A stretch of DNA of 64,000 bases from Austropuccinia psidii (Eukaryota > Basidiomycota > Pucciniomycetes > Pucciniales > Sphaerophragmiaceae). Position numbers and translations under genes: made by a program. This document shows positions 37,336 to 50,455 of this stretch, one piece after another. Location: the NCBI GenBank assembly GCA_023105745.1, contig JALGQZ010000009.1:30048107-30112106 (forward strand), written 5' to 3'. The notes beneath the pieces are model-generated. The model worked only from the letters and a program-made list of their open reading frames with translations. It did no database searches and was not told the DNA's origin. How positions within the stretch are numbered: the first letter of the stretch is position 1; each line of letters opens with the position of its first letter.

Positions 37336-37349
37336 TGAGAGGGAGGGTA
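37336..37349 (+). promoter_or_regulatory. Polypurine tract of element C
   Basis: TGAGAGGGAGGGTA directly precedes the TGTCAGCC that opens the 3' LTR. It is the expected plus-strand primer for this element. Confidence 0.7.
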
Positions 37350-38800
37350 TGTCAGCCTGTGAATCAAAACCATAGCACAGGCATGACAGCCAAACACCAT
37401 AAAACCAATGGTAAAGAAAAAGCCACTGAAAAGGGACCAGAGCCAAAATGGCTCATAATTTCATCCAAAAAAAGAAGGAAAGCTACCTCTTTCTAAATAT
37501 ATAGCTCCTATAACCATAGGAAAAGCAACACAAAATTTTTTTTTATACTTCAAAACCTCATAGTATGACTAATACAGGGTGCACTGACATGTTATTTACA
37601 GACTTCTACCCATATGACCTTTCAGAACACTTCTGTGAGGACCCCAGGTAAAAGTATTCACCCTGTATTTGGGGAAAAGGACCAGGTGTGGTTTCAAAAC
37701 AGAATCTGGGGCTCATACAGGTCATACAAGGCTTTATTAGCAACATGTCACAGGGGCTCTTTGAAGTGAAGAGGGCCTGGCACTCAGTAAACTGGGACTC
37801 ACTTATGGAGGGCTCAAAGATAAGATAAGATGAGATACACTTAAGAGTGTTAAGATGGATTACTACAAGAATGAATATAAGAAAAGCAGCAACAAAGGAT
37901 AAGAGTAAAAGAATAGAAGAGCCAACCACAAAAAAGTCCAAGTCCACTGTTTCAACCTGTCAGAATGGAAAGAGAAGGGTTAATAAGGATATGGCCACCC
38001 AACTCATACTGTACAGGCGAAGGGAAATGCAAAGACTAACTTAAGATTAAATAATTATAATACCCAAAAATAAGGATAAGAATAATTATGAAATAAATAA
38101 ACTAAATTAATTAACTGGGGAAAAGTCCCCAGGGGGGAGAAAGAGGGGCTGGTATATGTGAGAATCACCAGCCCTGATCCAGAGGAAGAATTTTCATGAG
38201 AATGTTTGATGATTGAATTGAGTCTGGCCAATACAGGTCCTGTACGGCTGTACAGAACCTGTACAAGAGGTGTGGTGTATTTGAGTGATCATACAGTTTC
38301 AAGTTGGTGTATTGAAACTTTATTGGGTGAATCCAGCCTGTACAGGTATTGACAGGCTGTATTGAGGTACCAAGCTGTATGCATGTTTCAGAATGAAGGT
38401 TGCTGAAATTGAATGCTGATGCAGATACTGGATTTGCTGATTTGAGGTGTTTGAGTGGGTGTGTGAATGAATACCCTTACCCCTGATGGATGGTTGTTAC
38501 ACAACAATCCCACCACTTGAAGTGAAAAAGCCTTCACTCCTCCTATGTGGTAAGCTCTATAGGCCTTTACACCTCTCATCAGGATAAAAAGGGACCATTT
38601 CTCCTCCCAAAAGAGAAATCCTCATCCTGATCTTATATTTCCTATGTGGTAAAATCTTTCACAAAAAATTATACTCTTGTAAATAATAACCAGCTATAAT
38701 TATAGTCTTAATTATTGTTGCTATCACTATAGTAACCCAACTGATGATACCTGCACCCTGGGCTTACAACAGTTCTCACCACCACTATAATCACTATGTT
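37350..38800 (+). repeat. 3' LTR of element C (right end approximate)
   Basis: Starts TGTCAGCCTGTGAATC after the polypurine tract. The core is shared with a reverse copy ending at 56,830 and a forward copy at 22,300-23,440. Shared landmarks are TGTCACAGGGGCTCTT, the AGAGCCAACCA ... TTTCAACCTG block, a hairpin at 38,115-38,132, and GCTGGTATATGTGAGAA. A run of CTGTACAGG-type palindromes lies at 38,240-38,350. I could not fix the right end. Confidence 0.65.
38115..38132 (+). repeat. Conserved LTR-C hairpin
   Basis: CTGGGGA-AAAG-TCCCCAG, a 7-bp perfect stem with a four-base loop. The reverse copy has CTGGGGG-AAAAA-CCCCCAG at 56,149-56,167. The last pair is A-T here and G-C there, a compensatory change. 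The copy at 23,012-23,028 keeps the five outer pairs. Confidence 0.65.
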
Positions 38801-40292
38801 AGAGCCCCAAGATTACTATAAAACTTATTTTAAGCTTATTCTTATGTGTCACAGTCATATTTAAGGTGTGTAAATAATATTTTATAGATTCATCATAGAC
38901 TCAGACTGGCAGGTTTTATTTGCATTTTGATGTATTCCAAAGTCTTTTGGTGCCCATTCCTTACCAAAATATTACATACCTTTTTTCAAAAGTGAAACCA
39001 AAAATTGAAAAATTTTTGACAGTTAAAATAGGTTTTACAGGTCTCCAATGGTCATATAGATCCCTTTGGGCCATTTTGACCCCCAAAAGTAGGAAAAGCC
39101 AATTGGCCTCTGGTAGACTGGTGTGGGAAAGCCACAAATGTCCAGGGGAATCAAATTACATGATATGTTTCAGTGGCTTATCTGATGATTCAGCTTTTTT
39201 TCCTTGAGAATTCTCAAGCTTTAATATTAAAACCTTCCATTAGGAGTATCTTGGCTATTTAAAAAATTGTTAAATTTCACTTTATATCAATTTTTAAAAT
39301 TTATCACTTTAAAAATCATATCAAATGAAACTTGAAAAGCTGAAATTTTTGTTTACACTTGGAAATATTTTATCAAGCTATTTAAATATTAAAAGCAGAC
39401 AGGATTTCCAAAAAAAATGAGCTTTGAAAGTAAAAGTTTTCTTATTAAATGAGTAAAGACTAAATTTTAACATTAATAAAGGTTGAATATTTTTACAGTC
39501 AGTCCCTTTTGTTAGAATTTGAAATATTTTTTTAAATATTTTGCTTCTTTCTTTTCCTGTTTTCAGTTAATGGCCTAGGGAGGTGATTCACCACTCTTTG
39601 GGATAATGGGGGAGTTTATTTTGTTTATCAGAGCTTAATGGATAATTTCTTGGCTATTCCTACTATATTCAGACTGGTAATACTTCAAATAAATACCTCT
39701 CCAATAAGCTCCAAGCCATATTGACAATACTCAATATTGAATAAACATGTATTTTACCTAGATATTAAAATTTCATTCATGTCCATTTTCAAAAATATAA
39801 TAGTAGTTTGGAATGGAAACTGGTTCCAATAATATCTAACATAATGAGGCTTTTGATCTATAAATCAAGGGGGAAAATCAACTTTGTAATGCATAAATAT
39901 AAAATATAAGTGATCAAAAGTGAAAAAACAAATCTTCAAATATCTACTTTCATGTATCATTCTCCATAAGACCATAAATCCGAGTTCTAATTATTGATAA
40001 GCTTTCTATAAATACAAGTGCATAAAATCTTTAAGTAAATTCATTTAATTTTTTTATGAAATCTGTATGTAGGCCTTCCAAGCTTGTACTATTATTTCTA
40101 GCTTATTGAGGCTTCCATAAAATTGTTTTTCTTCAAAACACAGAACCTCCCGTTTTCCCATTTTTATCCAAATTAAAAATCTTGGAAAAAACAGCAAAAT
40201 GAGATTTCATTAATGTAATATCACCAAATACTTGAATTGAAGCTCTTCATGTAAGTAAGTAATCCCATTTCAACCACTTTTTAGTGTTAAAT
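38801..40292. other. AT-rich spacer between LTR-C and element A2
   Basis: No gene recognised. A 95-codon frame at 38,920-39,207 has no feature I can name and starts inside what may still be LTR sequence. Confidence 0.4.
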
Positions 40293-42102
40293 TGTGTTTT
40301 TTAGTCTCTTAGATATGAACACATATCCAAACAGGTCACAAACTAACTTTACAAAACTTCTTTTAGCAATAAGAATTTAAATTATAATCTTAAAATAACT
40401 AGAAAAATGCCATAACAAATCACAAATTCTTGATTATCTCAGAAGTCAATGAATAAAAATTTGAAATAAATTACACCATTGTAATCTACATCAAAAGCTA
40501 CATATATGAAGTTGCTATGCCACATCTGTAAAACCAATACTTACTTAGATAACCTGGATATATTCACTTTTAGGATCAGTGCATATATTCATGATTCTTA
40601 TCTCATAGCTTTTTAATTACAAATGATAGATAGTGAATTGAAAATGAAGCTACCAAAAAATAACAGTAAGAATACATATATATATAAGCTTTATTCAGCA
40701 ATCTATAAACAAGTTTAAAACTTATAAGGGGATGTTAGGAAAAATAGCAATAGCTTTTGATCATTTTGAATTGAAAGTGTCCCAAGCTGAGGAAAGGTCA
40801 AATATTAATATTCTACTAGTCTATACATGAAGAACTATTTAAATTTTATTGTGATATTAAAGATAAAACCCTATGAAATTATGGTTTGAAGTCCAAAACA
40901 GTAAATTTCAACAGAAAAGATGAGTTACAAGAAAAATCATCAAGAATATATTTTTGATGATGTGATTGAATCCTCTTGAAAGCTTAGTAGAGATGCTCCA
41001 GCTGATCAGAATTCACTCTCTATATTTTTTTGGCGTGTATAACCTAAAATTAATCAAGGATTAAATTTAGCCTTAAAAATAATCAATTATTATCTTTAAA
41101 TCTGATCATATTTTAAGCTTAACAGTTGAATTAGAGATAAAGCTGGTGTATAATGGTATTTTATTATTAAAGCTACTATAGTTCACAAAAATAAATTATT
41201 TTCAAATCTTATTATATCCTCAAATTAGAGTTACAGTGATAACTCTTGAAAATGGTGTAGTAATGAGGTAAAAAGGTTTAATAATGATTTAATCATCAGC
41301 AAACCTTAAGAAACTGATTAATTCCAGTGGATACCACTATTACACATTTATTATAAAGTGTATTTTCAGTAGAAGGAAGGATCTCTTCTTTCTCTATTTC
41401 CCCCTTAGACACTACAAAATACAATAAAACATTCGATAAAAGGTAAATTTCTTTATCCTACAATATTAAAATCTTATATTATTAAAGGCCAAAGCTTTAT
41501 CACATAGTAATCACTACTTCAAATCTGATTAACTTGAATATTTATTGTCAGTTGTTAAATTCTGTTAAAAATCTCTAATTCCACGTAAGAATAGTAAAAT
41601 TTGTAATTTCTTCTATTTTTTAATGTAAATAAAATTTAAATAAGTTTTGTTTATATTCTTAGGTGTAAATTTATTCAAAATTATTCAATTAAGTGTTAAA
41701 AGTAGTTTTTTTTTCTTATTGGAATATTTTTCTTTTTATTATTATTTTAATAATTCCTTTATTAATATAAACAGTATTTATATTGATATATAGCTGTAGT
41801 ATTAGTAATATTCTTGCTATGAATGTTTTTCATAATTAAATCAAAATTTTCTAAGCATTCATCATTTTTTGGTAACAATGATAATCTTACATAAATATAT
41901 TAATTATTGAATATTAATATATTTATCTGATTGCATTCTCTTATTTATTTAAATAATATAAATATTTTTACACCATAAATATAATAATTATTTATTATTA
42001 TAATTATCTTTAATCTTATTCTTCATTTAAATTGGGAAATTCATAGTACAATAAGTAAAATATTCATAACTTTTACTTATTCTTCAATACTCAAACTTTA
42101 CA
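40293..42102 (+). repeat. Left LTR of element A2
   Basis: Aligned by eye with the three other LTR-A copies; 1,810 bp. Starts TGTGTTTTTTAGTC and ends CTTTACA, with a candidate primer site TGGGGGGCTGGC from 42,105. Confidence 0.8.
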
Positions 42103-44217
42103 TTTGGGGGGCTGGCCATTATATTTACTTATAAGAACTTTGATAAAATTGAATTGGACTTGTCCAATAATAAATTATATTGAGAATCATGAAATCATGT
42201 AAAAATTCTATATTTATTGATTTTAAAAGCTATTGAGGCATTTGGAAATCAATTTCATTGTCTTACAGTTGGTTTTTCACCACCTTAGACTTGCAAGTAC
42301 TTTCTTTGAGTTACTCTAGTAATTAAAAATGAACTTATATCATAATTTCATTGTTAATAATCATATCTATTTTCATTTCATTCTTCAAAAATAGAAAATA
42401 AAGCAAAAAAGAAGCAATTTTTTATGTGGAAATTGCCATATATTTTCTAAAAATAACACTTTTAGAAAAATAAATTCTATTTTTTTGTCTTTTTGTAGTG
42501 CTTTCAGAAAATCAAACAGAGTAAAATCAGACCAATTTTGAAATATTGGTCAAAGAAATTTGTCAAACTTCTTCAACACCAGTTTTCAATAAGAAAAGGG
42601 AAGCTAAGAGATGATTTTTCCAGGACCGGCCATTCAGGACTCTGAAGAGGAAAAACTCTCTTAAATTGCCAAAAAAAAAAATTTCTAATCTTCTTTTATC
42701 TCTCATTTTCCCAAAGGACTACTGTAAGAGGTTTCCAATACTCCATCCAATCAGATGTAGAAATGATCACACAAAAGGGAAAAGAAAGGGGAAAATCCCC
42801 AGTGGAAAATAATTCACACAAGGAAGTGCCATATCCCAAAGGCAAGTTCCAGAAATGCTCATAATCTCTGAACCATAATTGAAACTAAGTATGAGTAATT
42901 CCAAAGGAGACAAATCACATTCAGATGGCTCAAATAGACATATACATGAGCCAGTACAAGCAGTATTACATGGTGTAAAAGGGCAAAGATTGGGAAATGT
43001 TGCCAAAAATCCACCAAGGAGTGATGAACTCCTGGTGCATCCTCAAAGGGTTACTGAAGGAGGAGGAAATAGTGAGATACTCCTATGGATAGAATCCACT
43101 ATCATTCAAACCTCAAATGAAGAAAACAAAGGAATGGAACAACAAAAAGAGAGGTGCAAGAAATGAAAAAGCCCCAGTAGCTTCTACAAGAAAGCCACAA
43201 CCCAACTGGTGTGAGAACTCCTTTTGTTGTGGGATAAATAATAGGCAGTACCTTGAGGGGAAAATTATTGGTGATTCTGTTTATAATTTTAGAATTAGCC
43301 AATAACCATGGGTGCTAAGGTGTATTAGCTGCCCCTCTAAATATACTGAAAAAGATACCCTTTTTGATGAGATCAAAAATCAATTATTTAGATTTGTGGC
43401 TTTTCCATTAGAGAGTTTTTTTCAGTAGTATCTATCAGTCTTTCAATAAAATATCACTATGATGATAATGGTAACAGTTAATATTTGTTTAATAATTGAG
43501 GTTTGCTTCACTTCTTGTTATTGATTATAATTATTTTTGATTAATTCTTCTAGGATTCCTTCTTTCAATACTTGAGATATTTAAAGAATTTTTTTAATAC
43601 CACTACTAAAATTGATAATAATCTTGATAGCTAATTAATACTTTTAAAGGTGATTCAATAATAGTATCAATATAGCTTCAATAATATAAGGGTAAGATAG
43701 TTTTATAAGGGTGTTTCTGGTTAATATAAGGGTAGGATATAAACAATATAATAGTAATATAATACTATTATTATGAATATAAATATAATCCAATATATCT
43801 ATAATGGTCATGATATGAGGTATAAGGGTAAGATAATATGTCCTGTCTATGAATAAAAGGTTATTGATAAATTTGATAAGATTACTAATGATAATATCTT
43901 CAAGCACTACTTCAAACACTACTTCAACACTACTACTATAATTGTAAGATTATTAAATAATATTAATCTCTTTCATTGAAATTATAAATATATTTCATTA
44001 ATTAATCATAAATAATACTATAAGATACTGAGCCTTTCTAATAATCCTTCTCAATATAAATACTAGATTATCCTACTAGAGAAGGGACTGATGAATCCTC
44101 AAGATTATTGTCTGAATCAGAAGCATGGGGGGAGAAATAGGGAGAGAGGCCCTTTATTTATACCTTTTGGGCCCTCCATAGAGCCTTCCAAAAACAAGGG
44201 ACTTAGAAAAATTCTAC

Positions 44218-44613
44218 CTTGAGACATTTTTGATGGTGGGTAATTTGAAAATGGTGTCACTTGATCAATATATTGCACCATATGTTTGGTTGATTGCACC
44301 ATTCTGAATCTTATGGTTTTCAGTGCACAGCCTTGAGACATTTTTGCTAGTGGTTAAATTTGGATTGGTTTCATTTGATACATATATTGCACCATATGTT
44401 TAGTTGATTGCACCATAGCTTTTGAGCTATATGGATATTTTGACTAAACTTTATTCTTATTATGCACAGCCTTGAGACATTTTTGCTAGTGGTTAAATTT
44501 GGAATGGTGTCATTTGATATAGATATTGCACCATATTCTTGGTTGATTGCACCATTTTTTAAAGCTGTATTTTTATCTCTACTAACCTTATTTTTCTTCT
44601 GCACAGCCTTGAG
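44218..44613. repeat. Tandem repeat, three units of 114-139 bases
   Basis: Units begin CTTGAGACATTTTT at 44,218, 44,332 and 44,471, with a partial fourth start CTTGAG at 44,608. Each unit holds two ATTGCACCAT blocks about 16 bases apart around a TGGTTGA or TAGTTGA core, and units two to four are preceded by GCACAGC. Units differ by indels, mostly after the second block. Confidence 0.8.
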
Positions 44614-45064
44614 CTCTATTTAGTTGAGTATTTTTCTATGTAAAATTTGATTTTTAAATAATATATGTAATTTTTGGTTATGGAAGTTTAAATGGGGATT
44701 GAGTAATGTAACACTATGCTAGCTTATATGTAAGTGTTTTTCTTTTATGTCAAGAAATGTAACACATGATGTTGTAAGAGTGATGGTATCACTTATGTAA
44801 TTTTACACATTTTTATTCCTATTGAATATTCAAATAAGCTGAATTATTTTGAAGCATATTCTTTTACCTAGTATAGAGTGTATAGTATCATTCCTCTTCT
44901 TTGATCCATGATATCTAGAGAATTATTCAGGTTATGGGTTTGAGAAAATATGTGACTATAGGTAAAGTTTGATTTATATTCCAGTGGAATACTTATTTTT
45001 GTTATTCTGATATAATTCTCTTCCTTTTTTTGGAAAATTTTTATTTTTCTCTTTATTTTCTTCT

Positions 45065-45092
45065 TATATATATATATTATTATTATTATTAA
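45065..45092. repeat. Compound AT/ATT microsatellite
   Basis: About six TA units run straight into about five TTA units near the right end of the nested insertion. Confidence 0.8.
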
Positions 45093-46859
45093 TTAAATTT
45101 TTAGCTTTGACATTGTGGATTTGAACCTTGGTAGAACAGGTATGGAATACCACACCAGCCTTCCCAAGAAGGAAGAAGAACAGAAAAAGTAACTGGAATA
45201 CAGCATATTCCCCGAGTCACAGGATTCCATGGACAATATCTTCAACATGGCCAGAACCTTGATGTAATCTAAGGACAAACAGAAGCAAATAATGAGACAA
45301 CCACATTTCCCAAATAAATAACTCTGTGTTCAGATGTTTTGAATACTTTAAAATAAATTAGAAATAGCATATTACCTCTAAGAACATCAAAGAAAGTCTA
45401 TTATCATTAAAAGAAATAAACAGAAGTATATTAGCTTTAAGCAAAATTTATGTACATAAAAAAAAAGAAATAGAAAATATTAAATTTATGATTGAAAGTA
45501 ATATACCCAAAATTTTAATTGAGAATAATCATAAACTAATACAAGGACAAGAAGAATTGTATAAATACATAAAGTATATCAACAACAAGACTTTGACAAT
45601 CAATTAGGACCAGATTATTGATAGTTTGACTGAAAAATTAAACAAATTATCCATTTCTGTTTAAAAATTTGAAGAATACACTTCATCAAATCAGAAACAA
45701 CTTCTGGACCATGTAGAAAATAGTGATGAAGAAAGAATAAATCTGGAAGAAGATATCCAAAGTGAGATCAGACCGACTACAGATAAAATGGATAAAATAA
45801 ATGAGGCTAACTTAAATATGCCAACGTTATCAACCCCATTTTCACACATAAGAAGTCCTGTTAAACCAAAGGAAGAAATAAAATATGCGTTAATAACAGA
45901 CTTAAGCCATCAAGACAGCAATCAAGTCTTAATTAAAGAAGCCCCTCAACTTGAAAATGGGCCAACATTAACAGGTGAAGGTTAATATGACCATCTTTCA
46001 TTAATTGAAATAATTGAAATATTGAAAGAAATTTATGCCATACCAGATGAATTAATCCCTAAAATATCACACTCATTATTTGAAAAATATGCAAAAAGAT
46101 GCCATTATGGCATAACACAAACAAATGGAAGAAATACCTGGTCCTGGTGGAAAAATGAAATAATCACCAAATGGACCAATGATTCCTGGAGTTATAAGAT
46201 GGAAATTTCACTTAAGCTCATTCTTTTACCCAAATAAATATAAACCATTAACTGAGTTCTTAAAACAAGTCAAAAGATTAAATTTATTATATCCAGAAAT
46301 GTCACAAAAGATGGTGCATATGAAAATGCTTTATAGTGTGGAGGATAATTAAACATTCCCTGAGGAGTAGATTCATACAACCATGTTCCACAGAATAATA
46401 CATAATTTCACTAAAGGACATTCTAAAAAGAACCAAAATTTGCAGAACAGGGAAAAAATTGGACATACAAGGCCCCAGTAAGCCACTTATTAAGAAGGAC
46501 ATTCCAAAAGAAACCTTCAAGCTCAATAATACCAATTAACAAATAAAATTTTATAAATGTGGTAGTATTGGGCACTTATCCAATAATTGTCTCAAAAAGG
46601 TAAAGATCAATTAAATTGTGGAAACCACAGACCACAATGACAAAGAGAAAGAACCTTATTTTTGAAAAGACACTGAAGAATCCCATACCTCTGAAAGTGA
46701 TGAAATAAATACAATTAATGCCTAAATTAACAATATTGACTTAATCTATGAAGTACTAGATTTAAATTCAAAATTAACACAAACTGGAATTTCTAACACA
46801 TGCTATACAAATATACAAGATGAAAAATTTCATAGAACCAAACCTGAAAGGGTGGGCTA

Positions 46860-49800
46860 TACTTCTGGAAAATCAATTATAAAAATTTTTTATGTTAAAA
46901 AATCAAGAGGCAAGAGTAAATCTGGACACAGGACCATACTGCACATGTGTTGGAGAAAATTATCTACACACACTTGTACTTAATTATGAAAATAAACCTA
47001 TACCAATACAAGGAGTCAAGCTTAGTAGTGCAAGTGAAAGCATGAAACACCTTGGAATCATTGACTTAACATCAGTTTTCCCACATCTATCTCAATTTAT
47101 AGGAATAAAAGTGGAGTTGTTAGTAATGGACAATTGCACTAGTAACCACTTCATACTTGGAAATAATTACTTATCAATTTATGGCATACATATCTCTAAC
47201 CAAAAAAGATAGATATTTTACCATAAGAGATAATAAAAGACAAAAATTTGGCTTTTTTATTAAAAAAAACAAATTACTGCTATACAGAATGAGGGAAAAC
47301 CCCCAGAAAACACTTGCTCATAAGTGAAAAACTAAAAGAGGCAAAAGTAAATTATTAATCAACAAAAAAAATGAAAGAAAAATAAATTTAACTCTTATAT
47401 AAATACATAAGTGCCTTTGAAACCTATGAAGAACCACTATTTGCCATCATTAAACATGAGGTTGATATTATTCTAAATTTAGATAAACCTTATACACCCC
47501 TTTTAAGAACATCAGCATATCCAACCAGCTCAAGAGCTAGAGAAGCCTTGGAGGTACACATTTAATAATTAATGGACCCATTAGTCCATAATTGATAAGT
47601 AGAAGTAGCTATAACAGTCAATATAACCTGGCACAATGGTAAACCAAGGATGGTAGAAGATTTCCAAGCTTTGAATACCTATAATATCCGTTACAAATAT
47701 CCAATACCTAGGAACAATGAGACATTAACCCAACTGTCACAAGCTAAGTTCATTACATCAATGGATGCCCTCAAAGGGTTTCACCAAAGTTCCTCAACAG
47801 ATAATACCAGAAAACTACTGAGGGTAATAGTCCACTGTGGAATATATGAATAATTAAGAATGCCATTTGGTATAACAATTTCCCTTTCCCATTACCAGAG
47901 AATGATGAACACTATATTCCCTAAATGATTAACAGAGGGATGGTTGGTTAGCTATACTGATGATATTATAGCTTGCTCCAAAGCTTGTGATAATGAGCTG
48001 AAAAGACTTGAAAGAGTATTACATAAGATAGTCAAAGTAAATATGAAGATATCATTAAAGAAATTTCATTTTTCATATGTTGAGCTAAAAGAACTAGTAC
48101 ATGTAGTATCTGGATTAATTTTGGGCATAGATAAAGATAAATTAGCAGCAGTGCTACTTAAAGCAATGCCACAAACTAAGAAAGAAGTGAAATCATTATT
48201 AGTATTTTCTGGATATTACAGGCAACATATCAAAGACTTTTCTAAAATTACAAAATCCCTGTATAAGCTCTGTGATCAGCAGACAGTCTATTAAATTACT
48301 GGAGAAATAGTTAAGGAATATGAGGAACTTAAAAAAGCCCTTACAAACGCCCCTTTCCTCTTAATTCCAGATTGGAAGCTACCCTTCAAGCTATACACAG
48401 ATGCTTGTGGAGAAGGACTAGGTTCTGCACTACAAAGGACACAAATCATCAATGATAAGCCTGTTGAAGGACCAATTTCCTTCATTTCTCGACACATTAG
48501 ACCAACAGAAGAAAGGTATGGAGCAAGCCAAATGTAATTCCTTTGCTTATTATGGGCTTTAAAAAATTTACACTATTATTTGGATGGAGCATTCTTTCAT
48601 GTGATTACAGCCTCCAATTCTGTGAAATATTTATTAAACATGAAGACACCAAATATTAATATGCTGATATGGCATATGGCCACCCCATAATATAGAGGAA
48701 ATATGACTATTTTCCAAAAATCTGAGAATATTTATAAGAATTCTTATGGTCTTAGCAGATGGGCTTTGGAAAATACACCTCAAAACCTAGCATGTGTACC
48801 ACAGGAATGAAAAAATATGGAAGGAATATTTGTCACGGATATTGGCACAGAATTATTCAATAAAGTCAAAGAAAGCTATAATATTTACAAGAATTGTCAT
48901 ATCTTATGCCAACACTTAATGAAATATTTCAAAGACCCATCATTATCTTCCAAACTAGATAAATTATGAAAAAATCATATGATGAAGGAATATTCCACCT
49001 CCTTGATAGAATTATTTATCATAGGACCAAACACACATGTGTTATTACCTTGACAGATATAGTTCTAATCAGCACTATCTTCATGGATTCCATTATAATT
49101 TTGTATCTGGACATTTCTCAGAAGATAGGAAACTAGAAATAGTAAAAACCTGCTCTTGGTTTCCAAATTGGAGAAAAGATGTTTCAGAATACTGCCAAAC
49201 TTGTGACAGGTTCCAAATAGCAAATAGAGTCACAGGTAAGAAATTTTGTATGATGATCCAAGTACAAGAACCAAAATCCTCATGGGAAATAGCTCCTTTG
49301 GAATGGGTAACAGCTCTACCCCAAGGAGGAGGCAGAAGCTTAAATGAATTTCTAGTCTTAATTGATAGGTACAGAAAGACCCCAATGTTCTTACCATGTC
49401 ACATAGATGACACAGCTATGCACAGGGCCATCATGATATGTAATAAAGCTATTAGACATACAGGTTAATTCCAAAATTTTATAAGTGATATATATCCCAA
49501 ACTCACTTCAGCATTATGCACAAATCTCCACAGCATTTTTGGCACAAAGTTATCATTATCAACAGCATATCACCCTCAAACTGATGAACTAGCCAAGGGA
49601 ATGATACAAACTCTATAAGATATGATCAGAAGATTTTGTGCTTATGGCTTATAATTAAATACTTTTATTCTTTTACTAATTATCCATGTACTCTTATACC
49701 AGACCTTGAAATAGCATATGATACATCAATTCATTCTTAAACTGGTAAATCACCTGCAATGATTGAAACAATTTGGAACTCAAGACTACCTTGTGACACT

Positions 49801-50330
49801 GTCAAAAAGTACTTATTTGATTCAAATCCAACAGAAAGCAGTTTTAAGATAACGCTTGACAAAGCAAGACATCATGCAAATAAATTCATGCAGGATTCTT
49901 TGAAATATGCAAAATAAATATGGGACAAAATTTACAAGCCACATGATTTTAAAATAGGATACCTCTTATTAGTAACAACTTTTAGTTTTGACAATATGAA
50001 AGGACCAAAGAAACTAAAAGATTCCTTTGCAGGACATTTTATAATAAGAGCCCTGCATGGCCCTAATTCTGTACAACTAGAGTTAACAGGTTAATTAATG
50101 AACAAACACCCAGCTTTCCCTGTAATTCTGATAAAAACTTAAATTTCAAGTGATAATTAATTATTTTCCCTAACAAATTAACCACCACTTGACATTCCCC
50201 CTCTAAAAGAAGGAGAATATAAGAAGCTTGTTAAAGTCCTTGGAGAAAGGAGGAAATCAATTCTACTTGATAAAGATATAGCTAATTCTGATAAACTATT
50301 AAGGAGGTTCAGAAATGAAAGAAGACCCAA
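46860..50330 (+). pseudogene. Decayed pol of element A2
   Basis: Protease: VNLDTGPYCTCVGENYLHT at 46,915. RT: MVEDFQALNTYNIRYKYPIP at 47,650; the active site reads [10 protein letters not shown] near 47,947 (YIDD has become YTDD). RNase [18 protein letters not shown] near 48,387, where the first catalytic Asp is kept. Integrase zinc region 49,100-49,220 with YCQTCDRF, core WVTALPQGGGRSLNEFLVL near 49,303, and [11 protein letters not shown] near 49,572. A short remnant of the chromodomain end (ANSDKLLRRFRNERRP) lies near 50,280-50,330. About 40 bases that encode EYLxRYRNP in A1 are missing just before it. Stops at 47,566 and 47,926 fall on codons that are also stops in A1. Confidence 0.8.
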
Positions 50331-50455
50331 ATAATAATAAAATTAAGCATTATTGAGATTCAATGGTAAAAAGGGCTATTGAAGATGTAGGACAATGGAT
50401 GATACCCTAATTAATTATATCAGATTGTGGTACAATTCTTTTTATTGGTAGTGAA

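Larger units (their letters stand above)
31200..37349 (+). mobile_element. Internal region of a decayed Ty3/Gypsy chromovirus, family C
   Basis: Remnants of gag, zinc knuckle, protease, RT, RNase H, integrase and chromodomain in Gypsy order, followed by a polypurine tract and a 3' LTR. Many stops and shifts. Proteins are related to A and B but form a separate family with different LTRs. No left LTR is visible. Confidence 0.8.
43210..45154. mobile_element. Nested 1.95-kb TG...CA insertion in the A2 gag, probably a solo LTR
   Basis: Comparison with A1 shows an extra 1,945 bp between the two gag halves. It begins TGTGAGAACTCC and ends GGAATACCACA, with no coding capacity and no similarity I can see to LTR-A, B or C beyond the first six bases. 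The joints form CTGGTGTG ... CACACCAG, so an inverted repeat of eight bases frames it. The possible 5-bp duplication is obscured. It contains tandem repeats (44,218-44,613) and microsatellites. A solo LTR of a fourth family or a non-autonomous element are both possible. Confidence 0.65.
42891..46725 (+). pseudogene. gag of element A2, split by a nested insertion
   Basis: The N-terminal part (42,891-43,166) starts MSNSKGDKSHSDGSNRHI, parallel to A1. It reaches KAPVASTRKPQPNW near 43,170 and is cut at 43,210. Gag resumes at 45,155 (CCAGCCTTCCCAAGAAGG, matching CCAGCTTCCGCAAGAAGG in A1). It continues to the zinc knuckle near 46,550 (first Cys now Tyr, YKCGSIGHLSNNC) and to a TAA at 46,723-46,725 after EINTINA. 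That TAA is at the same codon as in A1, and the frame continues after it towards the protease. Other stops and shifts are numerous. Confidence 0.8.

Noticed and set aside
43670..43840. Several ATAAGGGTA units resembling telomere-like TTAGGG repeats
   Set aside because: Irregular spacing, not the exact telomere unit, and inside a nested insertion; probably chance in AT-rich DNA.
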